Shown piece by piece: positions 22,831 to 29,201 of a stretch of DNA of 29,201 bases; position 1 is the first letter of the stretch, and each line of letters opens with the position of its first letter. The stretch comes from DATNIC01 sp035604635 (GTDB taxonomy: Bacteria > Vulcanimicrobiota > Vulcanimicrobiia > Vulcanimicrobiales > Vulcanimicrobiaceae). The stretch spans positions 1-29,201 of the forward strand of contig DATNIC010000040.1 of NCBI GenBank assembly GCA_035604635.1, written 5' to 3'. Made by a program: the position numbers and the translations under genes. A model generated the notes under the pieces. That model saw nothing but the letters and a program-made list of their open reading frames with translations, made no database searches and was not told the DNA's origin.

Positions 22831-23103
22831 CTAAAGCGCGGCGGCGGCTTCTTCCTCTTGCTTCTTCCGACGACGGGCTGCCGCTTCAGCCTTCTTCTTT
22901 TCCGTGCTCGCGACGCGCTGATTGAACTTATCGACCCGTCCCGCGGTATCGACGAACTTCTGCTGACCCGTGAAGAGCGGGTGACACGCCGAGCAAATCT
23001 CGACGTTGATCTCAGGCAGCGTCGAACCGGTCGTAAAGGTGTTCCCGCAAGCGCAGTGGACCCGAGCCTGGGGATGCCATTTGGGGTGGATTTTCTCTTT
23101 CAT
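22831..23103 (-). CDS. rpmE: 50S ribosomal protein bL31 with a long basic tail
   Basis: 90 residues from ATG 23103 (MKEKIHPKWHPQ, the family start). The zinc-type cysteines are present: HCACGNTFTTGS and EICSACHPLFTGQQKFVDTAGRVDKFNQR. After that conserved end (about residue 64) there is an extra ~26-residue Lys/Arg/Glu/Ala helix, ASTEKKKAEAAARRRKKQEE..., where most bL31 proteins stop near 66-75 residues. An ATG at 23127 would add eight residues (MVATKEKA) and is less likely. It is first in the operon with prfA, 12 bases downstream. Confidence 0.95.
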   Translation of the reverse strand: MKEKIHPKWHPQARVHCACGNTFTTGSTLPEINVEICSACHPLFTGQQKFVDTAGRVDKFNQRVASTEKKKAEAAARRRKKQEEEAAAAL

Positions 23104-23140
23104 AGCCTTTTCTTTTGTCGCAACCATGGGCGCTCGCCGT

Positions 23141-23157
23141 CGTCCGCTCCGCGGACG
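23141..23157 (-). promoter_or_regulatory. hairpin in the rpmE leader
   Basis: CGTCCG and CGGACG arms (six base pairs) with a five-base loop lie in the untranslated leader between the extended -10 promoter and the rpmE start. Known bL31 leaders in other phyla regulate translation by structured RNA; this one may be part of such an element or chance in GC-rich DNA. Confidence 0.3.
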
Positions 23158-23183
23158 GACGCTCACCCTTCCACAGCGTCCCG

Positions 23184-23192
23184 ATTATACCA
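23184..23192 (-). promoter_or_regulatory. extended -10 promoter for rpmE-prfA-prmC
   Basis: On the minus strand the bases read TGGTATAAT, a perfect TATAAT box with the TGN extension. No -35 element stands at 17-18 bases, as is normal for extended -10 promoters. Transcription would start near 23177, about 74 bases before the rpmE ATG. Confidence 0.6.
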
Positions 23193-23193
23193 C

Positions 23194-23207
23194 CCCTGGC
23201 AAGGGGA
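23194..23207. repeat. short inverted repeat between the divergent rpmE and secreted-protein genes
   Basis: CCCCT-GGCA-AGGGG, two five-base arms with a four-base loop, sits immediately upstream of the extended -10 box on the minus strand and in the leader region of the plus-strand gene. It may be an operator for divergent control; no U-run follows, so it is not a terminator. The rest of 23104-23253 shows nothing further that I can support, apart from AGGAG at 23244-23248. Confidence 0.25.
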
Positions 23208-23243
23208 GCCGGGCCAACTGCGAAACACTAGCGAGTTTTAGCC

Positions 23244-23248
23244 AGGAG
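23244..23248 (+). promoter_or_regulatory. ribosome binding site for the GTG start at 23254
   Basis: AGGAG five bases upstream of GTG 23254, deciding the non-ATG start of the secreted protein. Confidence 0.65.
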
Positions 23249-23253
23249 CTTCT

Positions 23254-23862
23254 GTGAACGTTCGCCTCATCGGAATTGCCCTTATCGCAGCCGCCGCCGT
23301 TGCAACGGCCGCGGCCGGAGTCGCTCAACAATCGCCGTCCGGCCCGCTCCCGCCGCCCCAGCCGTACCCGGGGCGGACGGCGCCGCCGGCCAACGCGCCG
23401 ATCGTAGCGCCGACTTCAGCGCAGCGCGGGCGTCCATCTCCGAAGCCCTCCGGGAAGGCGACCGAGACTCCGCCGCCACCTCAGTTCACCAACCTGAGCG
23501 GGGTCTGGGAGATCGAGGAGCAGCCGGGCGGGATGCAAACGATCTACTCGCATTTGCGGATGCAGCAGAACGCGGACAACACCGTCACCGGGTACTGGCT
23601 GCGCGGCAAACAGCTGCTCCCGTTCAACGGCGCTTTCGACGGGAGACAATTCAAGCTCGTCGTGCAAGACGGAAAGACGCAAGCGACCTTTGCCGGATAC
23701 GAAGATAATTTCAGCGACATGATCGGATTGATCGACCTGGGGAACGGCAAGCCGCCGATTGCGTTCACGGCGTCGCACCGCGCCAAGAGCGAGTTCTTCA
23801 ACGGACTCAACATCGGCCCGGGCATCGGCGGCGCTATTCCGCAAGGCGGCAGCGGCCGCTAA
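23254..23862 (+). CDS. secreted proline-rich protein of unknown function
   Basis: 202 residues from GTG 23254. A signal peptide (MNVRLIGIALIAAAAVATAAAGVAQQ) is followed by about 55 residues rich in Pro, Ser and Ala (PLPPPQPYPGRTAPPANAP ...), a probable flexible or cell-wall-spanning linker. The C-terminal ~120 residues look like a small lipocalin-type beta domain: 'NLSGVWEIEEQPGGMQTIYSHLRMQQ', 'VTGYWLRGKQLLPFNGAFDGRQFKLVV', 'ATFAGYEDNFSDMIGLID'. I do not recognise a named family. It is divergent from rpmE and two bases upstream of the metY-like gene, so it may share a transcript with the right-hand operon. Confidence 0.75.
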   Translation: MNVRLIGIALIAAAAVATAAAGVAQQSPSGPLPPPQPYPGRTAPPANAPIVAPTSAQRGRPSPKPSGKATETPPPPQFTNLSGVWEIEEQPGGMQTIYSHLRMQQNADNTVTGYWLRGKQLLPFNGAFDGRQFKLVVQDGKTQATFAGYEDNFSDMIGLIDLGNGKPPIAFTASHRAKSEFFNGLNIGPGIGGAIPQGGSGR

Positions 23863-23864
23863 CC

Positions 23865-25175
23865 TTGGAAGATCACCGCTTCGGCTTCCGAACGCGCGCG
23901 CTGCACGCCGGGACCCCGCCGGACCCGACGACGGGGGCGCGCGCGCTCCCGATCTATCAGAGCACGAGCTTCGTCTTCGATTCTACGGAGCACGCGGCCG
24001 AGCTCTTCGCGCTACGCACGTACGGCAATATCTACACCCGCATCGGAAACCCGACGGTCTCGGCTTTCGAAGAGAAAGTCGCGAGCCTTGAAGGCGGGCT
24101 CGGCGCGCTGGCAACGTCGAGCGGACTCGCAGCGCAGCTGATCACGATCCTCGCGGTCGCACAAGCCGGAGACCACCTCGTTGCCTCGGCGAACCTCTAC
24201 GGCGGGACGGTCACGCAATTCACGGTGACCCTCAAACGGATGGGGATCGAGGTCACATTGATCCCCGGCGGCGAAGCGCCGGCGATTTCGGATGCGATCC
24301 GTCCGAACACGAAGGCCGTCTTCACCGAGACGATCGGGAATCCGGCGGGGAACGTCGCCGACCTGCGCGCGATCGCCGACGTCGCGCATCAAAACGGGAT
24401 TCCGCTCGTCGTCGACAACACGTTCGCTTCACCGTATCTGTGCCGTCCGATCGAGCACGGCGCCGACATCGTCGTCCATTCGGCGACGAAGTTTCTCGGC
24501 GGCCACGGGACCGCACTCGGCGGGGTCATCATCGAATCCGGAACATTCCCCTGGGGCGCCGGCAAGCATCCGCTCCTCTCGACCCCCAGCCCCGGCTACC
24601 ACGACATGAACTTCGCCGAGACGTTCGGCGAATTTGCGTTCCTCATGCGGGCGCGCGTCGAGGTACTGCGCGACGTGGGAGCGGCGCTCTCGCCGATGAA
24701 CGCATTCCTGCTCGTCCAGGGGGTCGAAACGCTCTCGCTGCGCATGGCGCAGCATGTCGAAAACGCGCGCGCGATCTCCGCTCATCTCAAGGCGCATCCG
24801 GCGGTCGCGTGGGTCAACTACGCGGGTCTGCCCGATAGTCCGTACTATGAACGCGCGCTGCGGTATCTCCCGCAAGGGGCCGGCTCGATCTTCACCTTCG
24901 GTTTACGCGGCGGCCGCGAGGCCGGACGCATCTTCATCGAAGCGCTGGAGCTGTGGAGCCATCTCGCGAACGTCGGCGACGCGAAGAGCTTGGTAATCCA
25001 TCCCGCGACGACGACGCATCAACAGCTCACCGATGCGGACATGATCGCGGCCGGCATCTCGCCGGAGATGATCCGGCTCTCCGTCGGCCTCGAGGACGTC
25101 GAGGATTTGATCTGGGATCTCGATCGTGCCTTGAAAAAAGCGGAAGCGCATGCGCTCGCGAGTGCCGCGAAGTGA
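23865..25175 (+). CDS. metY: O-acetylhomoserine sulfhydrylase (Cys/Met metabolism PLP enzyme)
   Basis: 436 residues from TTG 23865, the start that gives the family N-terminus (GFRTRALHAGTPPDPTTGARALPIYQSTSFVF). PLP enzyme that makes homocysteine from O-acetylhomoserine and sulfide; long members (about 430) of this type are MetY rather than cystathionine gamma-synthase (about 390). Motifs: GNIYTRIGNPTVSAFEEKVASLEGG, LVVDNTFASPYLCRPIEHGADIVVHSATKFLGGHG with the PLP lysine Lys209, and 'NFAETFGEFAFLMRARVEVLRDVGAALSPMNAFLLVQGVETLSLRM'. No strong ribosome binding site is seen and the gene begins two bases after the upstream stop, so translation is probably coupled. Its stop overlaps the next start (GTGA). 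Confidence 0.95.
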   Translation: MEDHRFGFRTRALHAGTPPDPTTGARALPIYQSTSFVFDSTEHAAELFALRTYGNIYTRIGNPTVSAFEEKVASLEGGLGALATSSGLAAQLITILAVAQAGDHLVASANLYGGTVTQFTVTLKRMGIEVTLIPGGEAPAISDAIRPNTKAVFTETIGNPAGNVADLRAIADVAHQNGIPLVVDNTFASPYLCRPIEHGADIVVHSATKFLGGHGTALGGVIIESGTFPWGAGKHPLLSTPSPGYHDMNFAETFGEFAFLMRARVEVLRDVGAALSPMNAFLLVQGVETLSLRMAQHVENARAISAHLKAHPAVAWVNYAGLPDSPYYERALRYLPQGAGSIFTFGLRGGREAGRIFIEALELWSHLANVGDAKSLVIHPATTTHQQLTDADMIAAGISPEMIRLSVGLEDVEDLIWDLDRALKKAEAHALASAAK

Positions 25176-25657
25176 TCCTGCGGACGATTGCCGAACGGCG
25201 CGATCTGCTAGCTCGCTCCAAGACCGTCGCGATGGTCGGCGCCTCGAACAATCCGACGCGGCCGAGCTACTTCGTTTTCAGCTACCTGCGGACCAAGGGC
25301 CGGCTGCGGGTCACGCCGATCAATCCGGCGTTGACCGAGATCGACGGAATCAAAGCCTATCCGTCGCTGGAAGCCTACGCCAAGGAGAACGGCCCGCCCG
25401 ACATCGTCGATGTTTTTCGCCGTCCCTCTGATGCGCCGCAAGTTGCGCGCGAGGCGATCGCGGCCGGCGCGAAGGCGATCTGGTTCCAGTACGGCGTGAT
25501 CAACGATGAGGCGATCGCTCTCGCCGATCGCGCCGGGCTCGACGTCGTGGTCGACCGCTGCATCAAGGTCGAATCGGCACGCTTCGACGGTGGCCTCGCG
25601 ATCGCCGGCATCAACAGCGGGCTGCTGAGCTCGCGGCGCGCAGCGACGCTCTCGTGA
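25172..25657 (+). CDS. CoA-binding domain protein (YccU-like)
   Basis: 161 residues from GTG 25172, which overlaps the metY stop as GTGA; an upstream open frame to 24953 is a shadow. It is a single Rossmann-type CoA_binding_2 domain: 'RSKTVAMVGASNNPTRPSYFVFSYLRTKG' (nucleotide loop), 'VTPINPALTEIDGIKAYPSLEAY', 'PDIVDVFRRPSDAPQVAREAIAAGAKAIWFQYGVINDEAI', and 'GLDVVVDRCIKVESARF' near the end. Family members bind CoA or acyl-CoA without a proven reaction. Placement before the LuxE- and LuxC-like genes hints that it handles the acyl-CoA of that pathway, which is inference. It ends GTGA into the next gene. Confidence 0.9.
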   Translation: MILRTIAERRDLLARSKTVAMVGASNNPTRPSYFVFSYLRTKGRLRVTPINPALTEIDGIKAYPSLEAYAKENGPPDIVDVFRRPSDAPQVAREAIAAGAKAIWFQYGVINDEAIALADRAGLDVVVDRCIKVESARFDGGLAIAGINSGLLSSRRAATLS

Positions 25658-26727
25658 GCGAGCTCGACCGCCGCATCCTCGACGCAATCGCGTCGGCGGC
25701 GATCGACGAAGAGACCTTCAACACGCTGGCGATCGAGATCTTTGCGTACCAACTGCGGCACAACGCACCGTACGCCGCCTTTGCAAAGACCTTCGGCTTT
25801 TCTCCGGCGCACCTGCCGGCCTCATGGCGTGACATCCCCGCGGTCCCGACCGCCGCATTCAAGGAAGCGACGCTTTGCACGTTCCCATCGGAGCGCGCGG
25901 CATTGCATTTCATCACGAGCGGGACGACGCAGGGGGCCGGCGGCCACCACTATCTCGAGAGCACCGCGCTCTACGATGCGTCGCTGCTCGGGGGATTCGA
26001 TCGCTTCATGCTCCCGGACGGCGCGCGGCTGCGCTATCTCAACCTCGTCCCGGATCCGCGCGAGCGCCCGACCTCGTCGCTCGGCTACATGATGCAGCGC
26101 GTGGCCCGCGAGCGCGGCGACGGCCGTGACGGATGGTACGTGCACGGGGACGAGCTCGACGTCGACGGCTTCATCCGCGATCTTCAGACCGCGTGCAATG
26201 AGCACTCCGCCGTTTGCATCGCCGGGACCGCATTCGCATTCGTCGCGCTCCTCGATGCGCTCGCCGAGCGCGGCCGATCGTTCGTTACGCCTCCAGGCTC
26301 GCGCGTCATGGAGACCGGCGGGTTCAAGGGCCGCTCGCGTCACGTCGCGCGGGAGACGCTCTATGCCGCGCTCGCGCAGCGCTTGAGCATCGAACCGGGT
26401 GCGATCGTCGCCGAATACGGGATGACGGAGCTGTGCGGCCAGTACTACGATTCGCTCCCTTCACGGACGACCTCGCAGCGCATCAAGGCCGGTCCGCCGT
26501 GGTTGCGCCCGTTGGTCGTCGATCCCGACGGACGCGAAGTCCCGCGTGGGACGGTCGGCGCGCTGCGCCACATCGACCTGTCGAACTGCTCCTCGGTCGT
26601 CGCGATCGAAACGGAAGATCTCGCCTACGCGCGCGACGACGGCTTCGTCCTGCTGGGACGCGACGCCGAGGCCGAACTGCGCGGATGTTCGCTCGATGCC
26701 GAAGATCTCGACGTCGCTCGACGTTAG
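25654..26727 (+). CDS. LuxE-like acyl-protein synthetase (acyl-AMP ligase)
   Basis: 357 residues from GTG 25654 (GTGA overlap). Adenylating enzyme of the ANL type in the LuxE family. Motifs: 'FHFITSGTTQGAGGHHYL'-like stretch (ITSGTTQG, the phosphate loop), 'PSSLGYMMQRV'-type region (PTSSLGYMMQRVAR), the substrate/adenine motif VAEYGMTELCGQYYDS, and LEDLAYARDDGFVLLGRDAEAELRGCSLDAEDL near the end. The terminal RGCSL has Cys345, at the place where the acyl group is held as a thioester in LuxE. It should activate a free carboxylic acid with ATP and pass the acyl group to its cysteine for the LuxC partner. Substrate is not known. No luxA, luxB or luxD is in the window. Confidence 0.88.
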   Translation: MSELDRRILDAIASAAIDEETFNTLAIEIFAYQLRHNAPYAAFAKTFGFSPAHLPASWRDIPAVPTAAFKEATLCTFPSERAALHFITSGTTQGAGGHHYLESTALYDASLLGGFDRFMLPDGARLRYLNLVPDPRERPTSSLGYMMQRVARERGDGRDGWYVHGDELDVDGFIRDLQTACNEHSAVCIAGTAFAFVALLDALAERGRSFVTPPGSRVMETGGFKGRSRHVARETLYAALAQRLSIEPGAIVAEYGMTELCGQYYDSLPSRTTSQRIKAGPPWLRPLVVDPDGREVPRGTVGALRHIDLSNCSSVVAIETEDLAYARDDGFVLLGRDAEAELRGCSLDAEDLDVARR

Positions 26728-27952
26728 CGCCCTGCGCGCGCTCCCGGCGCGCCGCATCGCCTCCGCGATCGCCGATGCGGCGGAGCGCTGGCGCGACGCC
26801 GACTTTCCCCCGCGCGTCCGGGCGACCACGGCGATCGAGGCGCGCCTCGGCTATACGACACCGGTCGTCGACTACGCGCTCGATCGCCTTTTCGAATCGA
26901 TCACCCGCGAAGCGCTCAGCGCCACGATCATCGACGAGCTGGGGTCGCTCGAAGCGCTCGACGGATTCGTCGAACCGTCCGGTCGGCCGAAACGCTACGC
27001 GCGCGGTCTCGATACCGTCGTGATCGTCTCGAGCGACACGACGATCGGGGTCGCGCTCGCGCCGCTCGTCTTCGCCCTGTGCGCCAAATGCGGCGTCGTC
27101 GTCAAGGACCGGCTCGACGGGCTCATCAGCGCTTTTCTCGCCGCGTTAGCTGACGAAGAACTAGCCTTCGCGAGCGCCGCGCGCGCGGCGAGCTGGGACG
27201 GCGGCGACGCGGCGATCGAGGATCCGCTCTTCGCGCAGGCCGACTGCGTCGTCGCGTTCGGCAAGGACGCGACGCTGCAGGCGATTCGTGCCAAACTGCC
27301 GGCGGATACGCGCTTCGTGGCCTTCCCGCATCGCGCGAGCTTCGGCTACTTGCCGCGCGAAGCGCTCTCCGACGAGCGGGCGGCGCACCTGTGGGCGCAG
27401 CGTGCCGCCGTCGATTTCTTGCTCTACGACGGCGAGAGCTGCATGTCGCTGCACGGTCTCGCCGTCGAACGCGGCGGCGCGATCGCGCCCGACGCGTTCG
27501 CGCGCCTCTTCGGAAGAGCCGTCGAAGAGACGGCGACGGAGTTCCCGGCCGGGATGGTCTCGCCCGGACGCGCGGCGGCCGCGGCATCGTATCGGAACCT
27601 CGCCGCTTTTCGCGCAGCAACCGGACAAGGCTTCGTCCTCGCGGCGGACTGCGCGACGATCGCGTTCGATCCGCCGCGCGACGCTGCGCCGGCGTTCTTA
27701 CCGCGAACGATCGGCATCCTGCCCGTCGATCATCCCACCGAGTTCGTCGCATACGTGCAGCAACATCACCTGCCGCTCGAGGCCGTCGCGACGACGCCGC
27801 CGCTGCGTGACGACGTCCGCGCGGCGATCATCGCCGGAGGCTCCGTTCGCATCACGGCGCTGGGACAATTGCAAAGCCCGCCGCTCTCCCGCGGACACGG
27901 CGGCCGCCCGCGCATTACCGATTTCGTCCGCTGGATCGACGACGAAACGTGA
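26696..27952 (+). CDS. LuxC-like acyl-CoA/acyl-protein reductase
   Basis: 418 residues from ATG 26696, overlapping the LuxE-like gene by 32 bases. Member of the aldehyde dehydrogenase superfamily related to LuxC, which reduces an acyl thioester to an aldehyde with NADPH. Visible parts: 'VVIVSSDTTIGVALAPLVFALCAKCGVVVKDRLDGLI' (nucleotide-binding segment), 'ADCVVAFGKDATLQAIRAKLP', and the catalytic cysteine motif LLYDGESCMSLHGLAVE with Cys249, then 'DCATIAFDPPRDAAPAFLPRTIGILPVDH'. Length is shorter than LuxC (about 480) mainly at the N-terminus. Strict coupling to the LuxE-like gene supports a working pair. Confidence 0.87.
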   Translation: MPKISTSLDVSALRALPARRIASAIADAAERWRDADFPPRVRATTAIEARLGYTTPVVDYALDRLFESITREALSATIIDELGSLEALDGFVEPSGRPKRYARGLDTVVIVSSDTTIGVALAPLVFALCAKCGVVVKDRLDGLISAFLAALADEELAFASAARAASWDGGDAAIEDPLFAQADCVVAFGKDATLQAIRAKLPADTRFVAFPHRASFGYLPREALSDERAAHLWAQRAAVDFLLYDGESCMSLHGLAVERGGAIAPDAFARLFGRAVEETATEFPAGMVSPGRAAAAASYRNLAAFRAATGQGFVLAADCATIAFDPPRDAAPAFLPRTIGILPVDHPTEFVAYVQQHHLPLEAVATTPPLRDDVRAAIIAGGSVRITALGQLQSPPLSRGHGGRPRITDFVRWIDDET

Positions 27953-29201
27953 TCCCGGGACCACGCTCGCGCGCGCTGATCGAAACGTTGCGCCGCTACG
28001 AGGCGCGCGGCGTCACGTACGTCGACGAGCGATTTCCCATCGCATGGGAGCGTGCCTCGGGCGCGACCGTCGTCGACGTCGACGGCAACAGCTACACGGA
28101 TCTGACCTCGGCGTTCGGCGTCGCGAACGTGGGCCACTCGAACGCAGCGGTGCGCGCGGCGATCGAGGAGCAGGCCGGCAAGATGATCCATGGGATGGGC
28201 GACCTCCATCCACCGGAGGTGAAAGTCCGGCTGCTCGAACGCCTCGCGGCGATCGCGCCCGGCGATCTCTCGAAGACCTATCTCGCGTCAGCGGGAGCGG
28301 AGTCGATCGAGTTTGCGCTCAAGACCGCGTACTTGCGGACCGGAAAAGCCGGCGTCGTCGCCTATCGAGGCGCGTACCACGGGCTTACGCTCGGAGCGCT
28401 CGCCGTCATCGGGATCGACAAGTTCCGTTCGCCGTTCGAGCCGCTCGTCGCTCGGACCGCGACGTTCGTCGACTTTCCGCGCGGTGATGCCGACGCAGCG
28501 CTCACGGAGCTGCGCTCGCTGCTCGAACGCGATCGATCGATCGGCGCCGTCCTCATCGAACCGATCCAAGGACGCGCCGGGATCATGTTACCGCCGCCGG
28601 GATACCTGCGCGGCATCCGCGCACTCTGCGACACCTTCGATCTGGCACTGATCTTCGATGAGATCTACACCGGCTTCGCGCGGACGGGGACGATGTTCGC
28701 CTGCGAGGGCGAGGGCGTCGTCCCCGATATCATGTGCATCGGAAAAGCCTTCGCCGGCGGCGCACCGCTTTCGGCGGCGGTCGGCCGTCCGCACGTCGTC
28801 GACGCCTGGGCGCCGTCGAGCGGGGAAGCGCTGCACACGTCGACGTACCTCGGGAACCCGCTCGCCTGCGCAGCGGCACTCGCGACCATCGCTGAGATCG
28901 AGCGGCATTCTTTGATCGAGCGCAGCCGCAGCCTCGGAGGCGCGCTCGGCGAACGCCTGCAGCGGCTGCGCCGGCAGCCCGGCGTCCGCGACGTCCGCGG
29001 TCGCGGAATGCTATGGGGCGTCGAATTCGGCGACGCCGGGTTTCTCGTCGAGCTCGTGCAACGCGCGCTGCGCGATGGACTGATCTTGTTGCCCTCGGGC
29101 GTCGAGGGGAACGTCCTCACGATCGCGCCGCCGCTCGTTATCGAAGAAAACGAACTGTGGGCCGCGATCGATCGACTCGAACGACTCATCGGAGGTTCTT
29201 G
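27949..29201 (+). CDS. class III PLP-dependent aminotransferase, 3' end cut by window edge
   Basis: 417 codons from GTG 27949 (GTGA overlap with the LuxC-like gene) to the window end with no stop. Motifs of the ornithine/4-aminobutyrate aminotransferase class: 'VVDVDGNSYTDLTSAFGVANVGHSNAAV', 'YLASAGAESIEFALKTAYLRTGKAGVVAYRGAYHGLTLGAL', 'VLIEPIQGRAGIMLPPPGYLRGIRALCD', 'LIFDEIYTGFARTG' with the PLP-pyridine Asp237, and 'MCIGKAFAGGAPLSAAVG' with the PLP Lys266, then TYLGNPLACAAALATI. Many class III enzymes aminate aldehydes at chain ends, which fits an aldehyde made by the LuxC-like neighbour; that link is inference. Only the last residues appear to be missing. Confidence 0.92.
   Translation, partial: MIPGPRSRALIETLRRYEARGVTYVDERFPIAWERASGATVVDVDGNSYTDLTSAFGVANVGHSNAAVRAAIEEQAGKMIHGMGDLHPPEVKVRLLERLAAIAPGDLSKTYLASAGAESIEFALKTAYLRTGKAGVVAYRGAYHGLTLGALAVIGIDKFRSPFEPLVARTATFVDFPRGDADAALTELRSLLERDRSIGAVLIEPIQGRAGIMLPPPGYLRGIRALCDTFDLALIFDEIYTGFARTGTMFACEGEGVVPDIMCIGKAFAGGAPLSAAVGRPHVVDAWAPSSGEALHTSTYLGNPLACAAALATIAEIERHSLIERSRSLGGALGERLQRLRRQPGVRDVRGRGMLWGVEFGDAGFLVELVQRALRDGLILLPSGVEGNVLTIAPPLVIEENELWAAIDRLERLIGGS

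Noticed and set aside
23160..23253. A plus-strand promoter for the secreted protein gene
   Set aside because: TATACC overlaps the minus-strand -10 box, but no -35 or extended -10 element is present on this strand; I cannot support a promoter although one must exist nearby.
25654..27952. Possible bioluminescence operon because of LuxC and LuxE homologs
   Set aside because: No luciferase subunits (LuxA, LuxB), no LuxD and no LuxG are in the window, and LuxC/LuxE homologs occur widely without light production. Genes beyond the right edge were not visible.
1..29201. Recent horizontal transfer, prophage or mobile element
   Set aside because: No integrase, transposase, terminal repeats, tRNA attachment site or shift in base composition that can be seen by eye; gene packing is uniform from end to end.

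Overview
The window is a gene-dense, GC-rich bacterial chromosome segment (roughly two thirds G+C by eye). It has no tRNA, rRNA, CRISPR array, insertion sequence or phage gene that I can see. The organism is a diderm: it encodes an outer-membrane secretin of the type IV pilus. Frequent GTG/TTG starts, extreme packing, the rpmE-prfA-prmC order and a stalk (copper amine oxidase N-terminal) domain protein would suit an uncultured lineage such as Candidatus Eremiobacterota (WPS-2). That placement is a low-confidence inference; no marker settles it.

Layout. (1) 1-1662: an amidohydrolase cut by the left edge, divergent from an orphan NMT1/TauA-type solute-binding protein. (2) 1663-23103: 26 consecutive minus-strand genes with gaps never above about 80 bases. 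In transcription order these are: rpmE-prfA-prmC (ribosomal protein, release factor 1 and its methyltransferase); a secreted GlcG/HbpS-like protein; CTP synthase; three glycosyltransferases; a secreted stalk-domain protein; a family 5 solute-binding protein and a HIT protein; a Crp/Fnr regulator and a GAF-GGDEF diguanylate cyclase; then a compact type IV pilus locus (major-type pilin, CcdA, TPR protein, prepilin peptidase, PilM, PilN, PilO, PilP-like, PilQ), followed by an M20 amidohydrolase, an SRPBCC protein, an FmdB zinc ribbon and a small membrane protein. (3) 23254-29201, plus strand: a secreted proline-rich protein, O-acetylhomoserine sulfhydrylase, a CoA-binding protein, a LuxE-like acyl-protein synthetase, a LuxC-like acyl-CoA reductase and a class III aminotransferase cut by the right edge.

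How the genes fit together. The pilus locus has the alignment complex (M-N-O-P-Q), pilin and processing peptidase, but the motor ATPases and PilC must lie elsewhere. A disulfide-related membrane protein sits next to a pilin with exactly two cysteines, and the cyclase stop codon overlaps the pilin start, so c-di-GMP signalling, oxidative folding and pilus assembly may be linked. On the right, LuxE + LuxC + class III aminotransferase without LuxA, LuxB or LuxD looks like a carboxylate-to-aldehyde-to-amine module. It is translationally chained to a sulfur amino acid enzyme and is the best candidate here for an undescribed pathway.

At least twelve junctions use a four-base NTGA stop/start overlap, including one CTGA where no canonical start is available at the expected place. 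No intergenic stretch exceeds 300 bases. The longest is about 150 bases (23104-23253) and carries an extended -10 promoter for rpmE and two small inverted repeats. Start codons were chosen by hand from overlaps, ribosome binding sites and signal peptides and could be wrong where noted.
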